Shown: positions 21,146 to 33,816, counted from the stretch's first letter. The stretch: DNA of 64,000 nucleotides from Galerina marginata (GCA_023014335.1 JAECYW010000016.1:1054001-1118000); one strand, 5' to 3'. Translations and numbers: made by a program. Notes: generated by a model from the letters alone, not told the origin.

Positions 21146-22544
21146 ATGGCAAGCAAGGCCGCTCAGAAACGTGTACGTCGTCTAGCACCACCTCGCCGTC
21201 GTCAACGACAGCGGCGAGGCCATACTTTGCAATAGGCTCACTAAATCTCCTCATTTCCTGATATGATCGCCGTCATCTAGCTGTCGAAGGAATATGTTGC
21301 CATGCAGAAGGAGCCTCCTCCGTTTGTCTGGGCAGCGCCAGACGAGAAGAATATCTTGACGTGTATGTCACCCTATGAGGTCGAAATTATGTCTGGAAAT
21401 GCTCATTTGCTTGGTATTTTATCCAGGGAACTTCCTTATCGTAGGCTCCTCCATCCTTGATGTGTGGCAACGAGAAGCCCTAATACAAGCCTCTTGTCTA
21501 GCGTGGACCCGCGGACTCGCCTTTTGCTGGAGGAGAGTACCACGGCGTTCTCCTGTTCCCTTCAGAATACCCATTTAAACCTCCAGGGATCAAAGTGAGT
21601 AATCTGTGCACTCCAGCGCTCAATGGTTGCTGACAGGAGCCTCTACAGATGTTCACGCCCTCCGGTCGATTCCAACCAGACAGGAAGATTTGTTTCTCGA
21701 TGTCAGACTTCCATCCTGGATCTGTGAGCACCAATTATCTTCTTAAGCGCCGAATCTCTTGGCATTGACGACATACAATTCAGTGGAACCCTGCATGGAG
21801 CGTAGCCACTATGTAAGTCAGCCACCTCTTAACTTGTCCTTTTTTTCTGGGGATCTACATCACCTCCACTGTCGCGAGGATGATCGCCGGAGTCCGTCAC
21901 CTCGCCCACATCAACCCGATTCATGTCAATATCCTGTCATATACGTCGAATGCTAATATCCACATTTGTAGTCTCACTGGTCTCCTTTCATTCATGCTCT
22001 CCGACGAGATGACTACAGGCTCTGTCACATCGTCCGACTCCCACAAACGTGCCTTCGCTGCCCGGAGTCACGGCTGGAACATCACCCAACAACGATTCAA
22101 AGATGCTTTTCCCGAAGTAAGCAACTTCACACTTTTAATAAATCTATCACATGGCTGATGCATCTCCAAAAGCACTGCTCACCAACAATGCGCGACCTAC
22201 CCAATATGGGCGAGAAGGAACGAGGAAAGCCCGACACCCCTCCAGTACCATCGTTCTTCAATCCCCCACAGCCAACGGCGTCAGCGTCGGCTTCAACTTC
22301 GTTTGGCGCAACCTCTGCTTTGACTGCGGCGTCGATACGGTGCTTCGAGACAGCCAAAGAAGAGAAGGAAAAGTTGCAAAACCTCCAAAATTCTGTTGCG
22401 AAGCCTGATGACCCGAACCGGGCACCAGCGCCTCCAGTCCCTGGTTGGACGGCGACGTGGCGGCATTTTATTTATGAGAAATGGCGACTGTGCGCGTTTA
22501 TTGCACTGGCGGTCATGTTGTCCAGATTCTCGACGAGGACTTGA
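21146..22544 (+). CDS. UBC6: Ubiquitin-conjugating enzyme E2 6 (tail-anchored, ERAD)
   Basis: Eight exons (21146-21172, 21281-21362, 21427-21440, 21502-21594, 21649-21723, 21784-21812, 21972-22116, 22173-22544) close exactly to 278 residues. The UBC fold spans residues 10-165, with [20 protein letters not shown], the Cys in [13 protein letters not shown] as catalytic thiol, then [10 protein letters not shown]. The C-terminus has a single hydrophobic anchor, [15 protein letters not shown], matching the ER tail anchor of Ubc6/UBE2J2. It passes ubiquitin to ER-associated degradation substrates with Doa10. The middle ([11 protein letters not shown] and a Ser/Ala-rich run) is the usual flexible linker. 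One exon is only 14 nt. Confidence 0.93.
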
Positions 22545-23389
22545 CCTTGGCTCCACACCGCCCCAGCTGCGACGCCTGGGATCGACCCGCCTGCTTGACC
22601 CTTTTTCAACCCACTCGGACTACCCGTTCTCTTCCCACACGCCCCGGTACGAATATACAGCCACACATTTACGCCTTTGCTTCTGGAGTTCTTGGCCACA
22701 GCCTTTTCTCTTCTTCCTCTGTACGACGTCATACACCCTCCCATCCCGGAATCCAAGAGCTATCACTCCCATCGCCGTCCATTAACATCACCCATATCTC
22801 CCTCTTAATTATTATCAAGTAATGGACATGCCAGACAGAGCTCCTGGATGATCGTGGATGGATCCTATTCAACCGAAATTGCTTGCCAGGACTCTACTCA
22901 GTTTGCTCGACCCACCATCACGACCTCAGCTTAACAGTACACGATCTTTTACTATTTTTTTTTCCGTCTCTTTTGGCCTACAATGTCATCTCTTCATAGT
23001 ATTTCTCGTTACCTTCTTTTCCTGGTTGGGTTGTCCGATTTAATAATGAGAGTTGAATCTACGTTTTTCCGGCCACTTCATTTCTTGTTGATTATGGCTG
23101 GCGCAATGGAGACTGGAGTGGGTGGTGTCGACAGGCATCTGGGGTGTGAAGCAGCCATGGTGATGACGATAAATTTAATAGATGAAAGGGCGATCAGGCA
23201 ATGGGTAGCTCATAAATTGTAGAAAGATCTTTTGTACATATACAAGCGAACAGGCTTGAGAGACCGAGCAATGTACGACTATTTATTTCCTTCACGACTC
23301 AAAATCATAGTAGACAAAAGCAACAAGGCAGACGCTAACTGGAACCAGCAAAAATACCCCATTAAAAGGCAGAGAACGGGAATGCCGGG
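22545..23389. other. Convergent 3' region
   Basis: About 845 nt between the 3' ends of UBC6 and CWC27; presumably both 3' UTRs. No gene recognised. Confidence 0.5.
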
Positions 23390-25479
23390 CTATCTTCGAT
23401 ACCGACCATCTCTGACCCCGCCTCCCTGCGCCTTGAGCGCGGCCTTCTTCCTCTCCTTTTCCTCTTCTCGTGCTTTGGCACCGCGCTGTCTCGGATCGAT
23501 GACCTCGTAGTCCCTCTCGGCTTTGATCGTCTCCTCCATGTTATCCTTCGCGAAACGCAGAGCATGGCCCATGAACCCCGTATCATCATCCACCTCCATA
23601 CCCGGGTCCTCTCCTCCTCCTAACGCAGGACCCTCGGCTTCTTCTCCTCCGGCAGCAGCAGAAGCACCACCCTCCTCAGTTACAGGTTCAGATTCAGGCT
23701 CATCCACGAACATCGTGTTCTGGAGCTTGCCCCTGAAGCTATTCAGCGCCGCCAACACATCGCTCTCGTCCCGCTTCTTGCCCTTCTTATGCAGCCCCCT
23801 GCCCTTCGCGTACTTGGCGAGCTCCTCGCCCAAGTACGATATCTTGGGCTTCTTCCGCGCTGCCTCATCGTCACTGTCGTTGCCGTCTCGTCGCTTCTGG
23901 AGCTTCCGGATCTCAGCTTCCATTTTTTCGATTTCGGCTTTCCGTGCGGATCTGTAGGAGGAGCGAAGGGGTAACCAAAGTCAGAAGACGTGGGTAGAAG
24001 ACACAGGCGTAATTACTCCGGTGCGGATTGTTCTTTGGCGTGCTGCTCCCTGATCTTGGTGATGTCCACGTCTTTTTTATCTTCTGGCTTTTTTGAGGGC
24101 TTTTCGGGCTATAGGATACGATAAATTGGGTAACGCTGCAGAAGTCGGTGATTTTACTAACTTTTGGCTCCGATGGTTTTGTCCGACTGCTTGAGCTCGG
24201 CTGTGAAACGAAGTCGGGCACCGCCAACCCTTTCTGCGGGTTTTCAACCACTAATCAAAGGATCAGAACTACAACTTCGAGAAAGGTTGGAGGAAAAGCG
24301 TACGTTCAGGGCGGTAGATTGGCTTTTTCTGGAATGTGGTTGCGTCGTCGTCACCCATATCTTCATCTGCCCCGAAGCTTAATAATTTCACGTTCCTGAC
24401 ACAGAACATTAGAAAGACGAGATAAATATGTTTGAGCAGACTCACTTCTTAGCACCCTTTTTCCGCTGCTCGTCTTCTCGCTCTCGCTGGGCCTGCTCAC
24501 GCGCACGTTGTTGAGCACGTTTTTCCTCTGCCGTTATACGAGGTACTATGTCGTCGAATGGATTGTCAACGATACGGATGGATTTAATTTTCGGTGGGCT
24601 AGACGCAGGGTATGAGTGAGATGGAAGACGGGCTTTAGAATAGAACTCACTATACTGGTCTTCCTTCGGAGTCAATCTCTACATTTGTTATCAGAAGTAA
24701 ATTCAGTGGCAATCTGTAACAACATACCCATTTCTCCGATTTTCATGACATCTGATAGATTAATTCGTGAGCGGAGGCTACAGGGCAAAGCCTAGAGACA
24801 TACTATATACCGTGTCTCCTACACATTGACCGAACAGGGTGTGCTTGCCGTGCAGCTCATCCGCTCTATCTGTTGAATTGGATGTAAGACCCTAGAAAGG
24901 GGCAATGGTATTTCTTGCACTTGCCCAATGTGATGAAGAATTGAGAATCATTCGAATTCTTTGTGCCGTTGTTTGCCATAGCTACGATGCCTCGATGGGA
25001 GAAACGCAGTCTTGGGTGAATTTCATCCTCGAATTGCTCTGGACCAGAATTTGAGCAGTCATAATACAACTACACCAGTGTGTGTTGCGCACCTCCAAAG
25101 AAAGACTCTCCTCCTGCACCCGTGCCCGTTCTATCGCCAGTCTGTACGAGGAAACCTGGAACAATTCTGTTCAGAACGGTACATCAGCGCATTGAACCAC
25201 GACATTCTAGTTGGTTGTTACCGATGAAAGATGACACCGTCATAATAACCTGCGTGATAGGTTGAGTACGTGTACCCATAGTTTCAAGAGAAACTCACAA
25301 ACCCTCCATGGCTAGTGCGAGGAAATTTCGACATGCTTTCGGTGCTTCCTAAAAGCAGGTTCGAGTTAGCGAGGTGGGAAATGGCTACAACGAAGACCAC
25401 CCACCTTTGACCACAGCTCAATTTCGATTTCACCTGCAGTTGTATTGACAATCACCCGACCTTTTGTAGGAAGAGCCAT
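23390..25479 (-). CDS. CWC27: Spliceosomal cyclophilin-type peptidyl-prolyl isomerase CWC27
   Basis: Thirteen exons (25405-25479, 25303-25348, 25222-25249, 25093-25169, 24925-25038, 24804-24869, 24728-24751, 24651-24678, 24446-24598, 24304-24395, 24162-24250, 24017-24108, 23390-23951) sum to 1446 nt, 481 residues. The N-terminal cyclophilin domain starts MALPTKGRVIVNTTAGEIEI and includes YYDGVIFHRIVPGFLVQTGD, NNSDSQFF-like NGTKNSNDSQFFITL and KHTLFG. The C-terminal half is charged coiled coil (EEKRAQQRAREQAQRERED) plus YLGEELAKYAKGRG, the Cwc27 signature. The protein belongs to the activated spliceosome and pairs with Cwc22. Intron 5 has a GC-AG donor (gcaagt). A decayed fragment of exons 4-5 lies at 28425-28660. 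Confidence 0.93.
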
Positions 25480-25932
25480 CGAGTGTTATGGCGATTGTTA
25501 TGGTCAGGAGGAATACCGATTCGGATTGAAATTGCAAGGTGATAGCAACACGTGACCAATAATCTTGTTGCGAAATGAAAACGTCAGGCCAACGCACGGC
25601 CGAGAGGTTAAGTGAAAAAAATTTATGAATGTGAATGTAACGCGTACACATACTTATTGCGCAACGTCGAGTGTGTAATGTCGAGTGGCCTATAGGTATT
25701 TCTTATAATTCTGTGGAATATATGGGAGAGTGTGGAAGCAAATGCGGATCTTGGATTGCTGTTCGAAATACCAAATACAAAAGCCGAACGGTGAAGCATC
25801 AATTCGATCCATTTCAGAAGCTCTGAAAACAAAGGGCATTCTGGCGATATCAAATAAAGGCATAAATCTATGATATATGGCATTTTATCGTCAGATATGT
25901 GTTGAGCGAGTGAAGCCCATGCCCAGAGATGC

Positions 25933-28167
25933 TCAGATCCTCCACAGTGCTTTTATCAAATCAGCCGCACGCTCTGCAAAAACGTAGGTTGCGGCCTGCG
26001 TGTGCCCAGCAGGAACAATGGGCTACAGGAACGGTGACAGTTACTATATTTTCAAATAAAATAAAGCCACAATGCACTTACTATGACAGATGCATCTACA
26101 ATCCTCAAACCCACAACACCTTTGACCCTCAAATCCGGATCCACGACGCCAAAGCTTGCACCCTTCGGCGTCATCGCTGCAGTGCCCATTGGATGGGCAA
26201 TCGACGCGGCCGTCGTGCGCAAGAATTCGTCAATCTGGTCGTCTGTCGTCGCATTGTTCACAGGGACGAGGATATAATCGGCCCAAGCAGGAGCAGCCGC
26301 AAATCTGCGAGCTGCCTTGACTGCCTCGCGGAGTGCAGCAACGTCAAAATCCGTTGAGAGGAAGTTGGGTTGAATGAGAGGCGCGGCGAAGGGATCGGTC
26401 GAATTGATGGTTACGAAGCCACCTAAACTCAGTAATTAGCGTGTCTGACATCGGGAAAAGGGTCGAAAAAATGTATACGGGAAGTGGGCGACAGTAGGGC
26501 GGTTCCAATGGACAAAAAATTCCCTGTCGGTGGGAACGGCGCACGGCTGATTCCATTCTACATGGTGGAAACAATCAATGTCAGTTCTGCCCTCAGTGTC
26601 CCAGCGTGAATTTCATACACTAATCAGGAGCTCAAAATTAGCAGTATTTGGCCCAGCAGCTGGATCAGGGTGGGTTTGCAAGATGGTCGCGTTTTTCGGC
26701 AAGCGAATCCAACCAAGGTTATTGAAACCCCCACTTGCAAACACGCCGGTTCGATTGGTTTCCCAGAGTTGGAGGTTAGCCTCAGTTTTGGCCGGGTCTC
26801 TAGTAAATGCCTCAAAGGTGTCTGTCGAGTTGACCATCCATTGATTACCAACAACAGGATGGTCCGAGAGGTTACGCCCAACGGATGGGTTATTCACGAT
26901 GGTTTTGATGCCGAGCGGGGATAGCGTCTTCTCATCTCCAATACCAGAGTTCAAAAGGGTATGAGGCGTGCCAATGCTCCCAGCGGAGAGAATGACTTCC
27001 TTCCGCGCAGTGGCCTTCATCAAAGACCCGCCAGTGGCGGGCAAAAATTCGACAGTTTGGAAAATTGGTTGGCCGTGCTGTTTCCCAGTGGTTAAGAGAC
27101 GTGAAACCCGCGCGTTCAGGAGGACATGCAGATTCTTTCTGGAACTGAATTGATCTGCCATGTATGAAGTCCGCGAGCTGCTCCTGGCTCCGTCTTTGAT
27201 TGTAAATTGGGTGAATCCTGCCCTCATATAAATTGAATCAGAACAAGAAAAAAAACCACTGTGCACCCTTACCTATACCGATATGATATCCCGAATTATA
27301 GTCAAGGTTGAACGGGAACTCAACCAGTTGCTGGGTCGTCTCAATGACGCGCCGGTCAATCCCCTCTGGGAACCCGTATAAACCGACCGAGTTGATCCCA
27401 TAAAAACCATGCACAGCGGGGTTGAACTGACCAGTCGTGTTATGGTGATCAGCGGGTGGCGAAAACCTCTCGTTCTGCACAAACCTCAGCAAGGCTCAAT
27501 TTAAGGCTTTGATGCCATACCTTACGGAAGTAGGGCTGGAGCGCTTTCCAGCTCCATCCAGGGTCTCCAGAAAGTCGAGCATATCGATCATAGTCCTCCG
27601 AAGAACCACGAGTATAAGCCATGAAATCTAACAAGGGTGTGTTACTCAGCACAGTGCCCATGAATGGGATACATGCAAACGATTCAACTCACTAACAGAG
27701 CTGCTTCCACCAAGGGCATAGCCTCTTGCATATGGGATAGTGCGGTTATTCAGTCCAGGTTGCGCGAGTGTCGTGTAGTTCCAGTCGAACGCCGTATGAG
27801 GCGTTGCCCGCGTGCAAAAGAAGGGGACGGAGACGTTCAAGTTTCCGTCTGGCCTGATATATCATATAACATTGGTCCTCATCGTGACTCTAATCATGGA
27901 TCAAGAACTTACAAGGCACCGGCTTCCAAAACAAGAACTGAAATCTTTGGATTCTCCGTAAGTCGGTTTGCGATCACATTACCGGCTGTCCCACCTGTTA
28001 TTCAAGAATTACCAAACCTGAGCATTTTTCATCGATAAGAAGAACATATACGCACCACCAACAATGACAAAGTCATACTCGAGTCCTGGTAAGTCACGAA
28101 CGGAAGTAACGATATCAGCTAATGCTGAGTAACAGAAGAAAGCCAAGACACAGATCCGCCCTAACAT
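25933..28167 (-). CDS. Secreted GMC oxidoreductase, aryl-alcohol-oxidase type
   Basis: About nine exons join to a protein of roughly 590 residues. MLGRICVLAFFCYSALA is a signal peptide. The FAD-binding motif is YDFVIVGGGTAGNVIANRL with VLEAGA, followed by ALGGSSSVNFMAYTRGS, the GMC signature 1. GSIGTPHTLLNSGIG is signature 2. The catalytic pair is the His in SIAHPMGTAAM and the His in PIVPAGHTQAATY, as in aryl-alcohol oxidase. It would oxidise aromatic alcohols or similar substrates with O2, releasing H2O2 for lignocellulose attack. Many NxT/S sites fit secretion. The start at 28167 is the only ATG that gives a good leader. It neighbours a mannanase on the same strand. Confidence 0.9.
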
Positions 28168-28424
28168 CTCCGCTGAAAGTTGGGGTATTTGCAAGATTGA
28201 GTCATCTTTTAAGAAGGCTGTCGGTCACGTAAATCAACCTGGAATCAGTGGAATGCAAACTTACCGTTTTTCCGCCGGCGGTTGTGTTCGATGCCTGATA
28301 GCTTGCATTCTTTTATTATAACGTACAATTACGAAATCTTGAGAGAGAACAACAATGTGGCAGGCCCAATCAGAATTAGTTTATACCTATAAGGCCAGAT
28401 TCTGAAGGCGACTGTCCCTTACCT
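28168..28424. promoter_or_regulatory. Promoter region of the GMC gene
   Basis: The sequence upstream of the minus-strand start at 28167; no clear TATA element was picked out. Confidence 0.3.
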
Positions 28425-28660
28425 AACGTGATGAAGCATTGAACGTTGTTTATGTCGTTGTTGGTCGTGGCCACGGGACCTCGATGGCAGAACTGCGAAT
28501 GACATTCTTAAATTGTTTCTAAATCAAACGTGAGCGCGTGAGCAACCATAAATCCGATATCACGCACCTCCAAAAAACGATCGCTTCCTGCACCAGTGCC
28601 CGTTCCTATCGCCGGTTTACATGAGGAATCCCGAACATTAATCCTGGATAGCACTTTAGA
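28425..28660 (-). pseudogene. Decayed cyclophilin (CWC27-like) fragment
   Basis: On the minus strand the stretch 28565-28645 reads like CWC27 exon 4 (CGATAG-ACGGGCAC-GGTGCAGGA in the same order, ending TTTGGAG followed by a gtgcgtga donor). The stretch 28430-28500 resembles the SHRGIVAMANN part of exon 5. The intervening intron is kept. Frame breaks and missing pieces rule out function. It is a partial DNA-level duplication of the gene 3 kb away or of a related cyclophilin. Confidence 0.65.
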
Positions 28661-30119
28661 AGTCATATACATTAAAAATGTTATTGAATAGTACATACGA
28701 CGAGGAGAATGCCATGTCTAACATCGGGATAGATGGCTTCAAAGGTGTACTAGAGAGCATTGCCACATGCGAAAGGATGGCGGTGTGCCATCGAAGAAGG
28801 GTCTGCTGTTCGTTTCTCGAGTTTGGGGCGCTGTTAAGCAGGCCAGCAGGATTGCCAGTGCGATTAGTGACGCGTGACGGGCAAATGTGAGGTGGCAGGG
28901 TATGGTGCGATGGCTAATCACCAATCCATTTGCTGGTAGGCGGTGAAGAGAGAGGAAGCTTTGGCGTTGTCGCGGGCCGTCTTTGTGAGACGATGAGGAT
29001 AACAGGACTCCGTCAAGCAAGCAGCGGCGCGATTTGTCGCTGTCGCTTACTCCGCGTCCTTGGTTTCTGAGCGAGAACGAGATCGGGGTTGGTCAGTGAC
29101 AAATGTCAATTGGCGGGCGGGTGACCTGCAACATACCAATGTGGCAGCCAAGTATCCGCGTTGCGTTAGTGACAATGTGGTCTTCAACAGGTGGTTTTCG
29201 CGGTATTGCACGCCTGTCCCTTTGCTTCCAGCGTTGAACGGCTCAGCGCGTTGTGTGTGGTGGCTGGTCAGTTACCCAACGCTCATCACATCTCAACATA
29301 GCAGGCTATCTTGAAGTTTTCATCCTGACAGATGTGTAAACCAAGCTAAAAAGCAGTTATTTTCAACTAGTTTTTGAACTAAATGATATACAAACCTCGT
29401 TCAGACCGAAAGGCATGGTTTATGAGGAAGAGGTAAGAGTGATGAAACTCGATGCATGTCGGAGCAAAGTTGGAAAGCTTCGATAATCCCATCACGGAAG
29501 TTACCGGCGTTCCCTGGCCAAAAATTTGGCTGGAGATTATTTCAAGGAGTCCGTAATGTGTAAACGCTGTCGAAAGATACTTGGAAAGAAATACGCATTT
29601 AGAACGCCTAGACCATGACGATGGTCGCAGACTACCTTGTTCCCCAATTGATTAATACAGATAGTCGGGAGTGGCAGCTTTATTCCTCAGCCGAAGCAAA
29701 TAAGTAAGTTTCGTCAGGTTTGTCCGAGTCTTATAGTACTTTTCCACCCAGCCAGTTTGCCGTAGAATACTTGTGAGCTCACATAAGTGAGCCAGCAGCC
29801 CCAGAGAAACCACTCTGGGACCTAAGGTGTCCTAAGCAAGTCCTTGACTTGGGGACAACTAACGCCCGATAGTATCACCTGACACCGATCGAGCCTTGTG
29901 TGATCCGAGTCGGAAGGATTTACTCCCGCTCCGGCGTCAATCTATTTTTATGACATGCATCGCGACATTTTCACGGTAAAGATGGCTGGTATGCGCAAAC
30001 GAAATGCGCCATCTCATTGTCTTAACTCTCTCCGGGAAAGAAATGAAGATATTTATATTCGAAACATTTCTGAGTTTAACCTAGATTACAAGCAATGATC
30101 TTTCAACATGTTATTTAAA
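28661..30119. other. Gene-free stretch
   Basis: About 1.5 kb with only short unsupported frames; nothing recognised. Confidence 0.45.
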
Positions 30120-32116
30120 TCAACCGCGGGCCTTCAGAGCTGCAGCGTGCGATTTCTGGATTGGATAGACCGCGCCATCTGGGTAGACAGCATATCCGTC
30201 GTTGGGTGTATCGCCGCTACAGAAGATATACATGAGCGCTAAAGTCCTTAAAAATATAAGTGAAGTTTTTACCTTGACAAGTGCGAACCTGCTTGCCTGC
30301 AAAAGATTCAGAGTTTAGCAGAAAACCGAATTTCAAATATTTTATGCGTACCAGATGAGATCGCCAGTCAAACCAGAGGAAATTATTTCATTCCACCAAG
30401 CAGTATATATGGTAGCTTGGTTGGAAGTGACACCGAATTCTTCTATGATTACGGGCTTCCCAGCCTTTGCCTGGGATGTTTGATGATCCGCGATCCATTG
30501 GGTTCCCCAAGCTTGCTCATTTCCGCCTTGACCCCAGCCAGTCGGGTAGGACTATTTTCATCATACGCATTGAGAACTGCTGAAATGGTAGCCGTTGTGT
30601 AATAATACTCACATGGAAAGTACCGAAGTCGATGGAGCTAACAGCAAGGTTGGCATCGAAATCCACTCCCTCAGAACCTCTGTTATGGTTACACATTGAA
30701 TTAATTCTGACATTTGTTATTAGAGGAAGAAAAATTACGAACTGGTATGGGTAGGTAGCGGCACTAGGTTGGTTGTAGAAGCCTTCGTCGCCGACGGCAA
30801 CAAGGTGGTTGCTATCGATCGACTTAATGTATGCTGAAATCTCTTTTATCCAGCTGGTAACCGTCGTTGTTGTGCAAGTTCCAGTGGAGGTGCTGGGTTA
30901 CAGATTTGAGGGATTTAAAGCCAACGTATATCTAAAACTTGACTTACCCTGTGCTACCTTTGCACCTGGGCTCATTAGCAAGCTCCCAGGCTAGAATTGT
31001 CGGTTCGTTGAGGTATCGGCCCACGAATGTTTTGATGTAATTTTTGTACGCGGTCTGACGCTCACCATGAGTCTCTTCGAAGACATAAATAAATAAAGGT
31101 GCTCACCTTGACGCTAGTGTCGGTGTAGAAAAGATCATGGTTGGCAGAATTGAGGATCTGTTTGACGTATACGTCCATGCCACCGTAATCAGACCAGTTG
31201 TTTGTCCTGTTGCAGATGTTAGCTAGCAAATGATGGGCAGAATATAAGCGCGTACAGTGCGACAATGAGGCGGAGGCCGTTAGCCTTTGCGGCGGCAACA
31301 ACGTTATCTGGATAAGCGGTTCATTCAACTAGATTTGTTTAATGGCAGTATAAATTCATACCAAAGTTACCCAACCCGGTCGCGCCCATGTTGACTGTGG
31401 GCGTACTTCCCGACCAGCTTTGATAGTAGTTCCCATTCGGGCTCGTCACTTCGTTGAAGCCCCTATATCACATCAATATTAAAAAATAAATCTAGAGAAA
31501 CATCCAGAAGCGTAATCCTTACCATGTACGGACGACAGTTGCTCCGGCTTTTGCTATATCAGAGAATGCCACGTTCATGTTGGCCGTGCTAAGTCCTGTC
31601 AGGCCAACCCAATAAGAGTTCGAACTGATAAGAAGGACCGTTAAGAGAAACACGAAAGCTCTGTGACAGATCTGGCTCACCCGACCACGGTAAATGTTGA
31701 ACCATTAAGAACAAATTTTGTACCAGATGTTTTGACGAAGCCGGTAGACGCCGGTGGGCTGGTCGAGGTGGTAGAGCTGACTGGCTTAGTGGTCGTCGGA
31801 GTGGTTGTAGTAACGGGCTTGGTTGTCGTGGGAGTGGTTGTAGTAGCGGGCTTGGTTGTCGTTGCCGGAGGAGTGGTACTCGCAGTCCCAGCAAGACATT
31901 GGAAATAGTATGGATTGAGGACCGTGCAGACCGTTCCCGAAGCACAGGCTAAGGAGGGAAAAATTAAGTATTCTTCTCTGAGCCGTATGTGACGGTAGAC
32001 CCACAAGTATCCCCAGTGTAGTTGATACCACCGCACTGCCCGTAAATAGGTACAGTTGCAAGAACGAAGCGGCAAGAAAGAGCCACAGCAACGAGACCAG
32101 CAGCGAGCTTCATCAT
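30120..32116 (-). CDS. Secreted endo-beta-1,4-mannanase, CBM1 plus GH5
   Basis: About ten exons. The leader [20 protein letters not shown] is followed by a fungal cellulose-binding module ([20 protein letters not shown] and [10 protein letters not shown], with the four cysteines). A Thr/Pro linker of repeated [14 protein letters not shown] units (about 31760-31880) follows, then a GH5 subfamily 7-type domain from [13 protein letters not shown] to the C-terminus at 30120. The acid/base Glu is in [12 protein letters not shown] and the nucleophile Glu in [11 protein letters not shown]. The enzyme cuts mannan and glucomannan chains outside the cell, and the CBM1 holds it on cellulose. Intron 1 interrupts the CBM1. 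A gtgggg at about 32344, upstream of the start, resembles a Cre1 carbon-repression site, weakly. Confidence 0.92.
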
Positions 32117-32829
32117 GATGTTACCGGCGAGGATCTAAATTCTTGGCAGCTAACATGTTTCGAGACGAGCTTTTTATTGGCCTAAGGTATGCGACAGGGT
32201 AATCGTCGCTACGACTCGGGAGTTTCTCGCTGAACACGATTCAGGAATATTTGGCGAGAATTAGCCGCCGACACTTCTCAGGAAGAAAAGATTTCTAAAA
32301 ATAGATACATCCGAGAAGCCAAGTGATCGTTGTATATCACCGTCTGTGGGGTAGAGAAGATCACGGGAGGCGCCAGGCAACAATAAGGAGACAGTAATTC
32401 GAGTGCAGCTGTTCCTGGGTGGAGCTACAATGATATAAATATTGGGGGGGGGTTAAAATTTGCATATCGACTGGCAAGGCCCACTATCGGGATATTTCAA
32501 GAGGAAGAAGTAGCACAACGCAAGTGTTGTAGTGAGCGGAAGCTAGGCAGTTCGATACCAGGATCTTATGACTATCTGACGTGGCTCCGAAATTCCGTCC
32601 CAGTAAGGCAGGGTGATTTAACACTCGGCTGCGAAAGCTCGCTCCGTCATGTGTAAGTATAACTACGTGTTTTTTTTAAATTGCGGCTCCATCGCTCTGC
32701 AATTGCCTTTTGTATCGAAGAATTCTACAGCAAAATTGATTAGATCTCGGCCATAATTGAAAGAAGCAAGTCCCGTGCTTGTTTTTGCCACCTCTCACAA
32801 TGGTTGAATGATTGCCTGTCCCAAGAACC
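32117..32829. other. Mannanase upstream region
   Basis: On the minus strand an aataaaaag TATA-like element sits near 32175, about 60 nt before the ATG. A run of nine or ten G is at about 32443. No gene. Confidence 0.4.
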
Positions 32830-32832
32830 TTA

Positions 32833-33063
32833 CACTACGCGCAAAAGGTGCTTTTCGAACTCTAAAAATACGATTCTCATTCATTAGAAAATTATGACTG
32901 TTTGAAACTCAAAAATACATTACCTTATGGAGTACCGACGGTACTCCATATATTTTTTCGGTACTCCATATAGTAATACATTTATGGAATTCAATCAGTC
33001 ATAATTTTTTAATAGATGAGAATCGTATTTTTCACCTCCGAAAAATCGTTTTTGCGCCCAGTG
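32833..33063. mobile_element. Miniature foldback element, CACTA-like (MITE)
   Basis: A 231-nt imperfect palindrome begins cactacgcgcaaaa and ends with tttttgcgcccagtg, so it starts CACTR and ends in the complement. It is flanked on both sides by TTA (32830-32832 and 33064-33066), a 3-nt target duplication. The arms share aaaatacgattctcat and attatgact. The core has a near-perfect palindrome tatggagtaccg/acggtactccata at about 32934-32960. It encodes nothing. CACTA-type ends with a 3-nt duplication suggest mobilisation by a CMC/EnSpm transposase elsewhere. Confidence 0.7.
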
Positions 33064-33066
33064 TTA

Positions 33067-33816
33067 TTTAGCTAACCATTTCAGGGATATTTGAACTGAG
33101 GAACTCAGACACGGATTGGATGAGGTTTCTTCGGAATATAACGATACGATACACTTGCAGTAGACAGAAAGAGCGAGGTGTACACTGCTATATGGCGTCA
33201 TGATGAACTTTCCAAACATAGATTTTGGCCATATCCTGACCCAAGAGAGCGCTTAAATATTGTCCCGCCGATATCTTTTAGACTCGATCAACCTTTAATG
33301 TATACTGTTTGAGTTTTCTGATCTCACCTTAACATCAATGTAAATCATTTTCCGACTGTCGATGCTGGAGCGTTTCGTGTACTGGGCATTTCGATAGGTA
33401 CGAGGGATCAGAACAAAAAAATTCGGCATAACTGACATTGACATTCAGGTTTCTGTGTTGCAACAGCGTGGCACAACTGTCAACAGGCAGGATGCTTGTG
33501 GAGATAAGTAAGAGAGACTCAGAGATGCAAATAATAGTTGAAAGCCGAAGCGTACACTTCGCTTCGGAGGGCTAAGCTTCGGAGGTAATGTGCGGGAGAT
33601 ATAATCAGGCACTAATTACAACGGTTATTATTTTAGGCTGTTTTTTAAAACAAGAAATTGCGCACATAGGAAAATATCCAGCGTACGAAGCCTACGAAGG
33701 GGGGTCGAGAAATACTCCGAGGAAGTTTTAAAGAGATCGAAAGAAGCCGCCCTGAAAACCTGTGGAGCCGCCAATAGAAATTACTGACTAAATAAAAGAG
33801 CAATATTACGACAGAA
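33067..33816. other. Intergenic
   Basis: No gene. It contains a short G-rich direct repeat of cttcggagg near 33558-33580. Confidence 0.45.

Noticed and set aside
22158..22785. Extra plus-strand frames beside UBC6 exon 8
   Set aside because: They overlap the last UBC6 exon in other frames, and their predicted proteins have no features.
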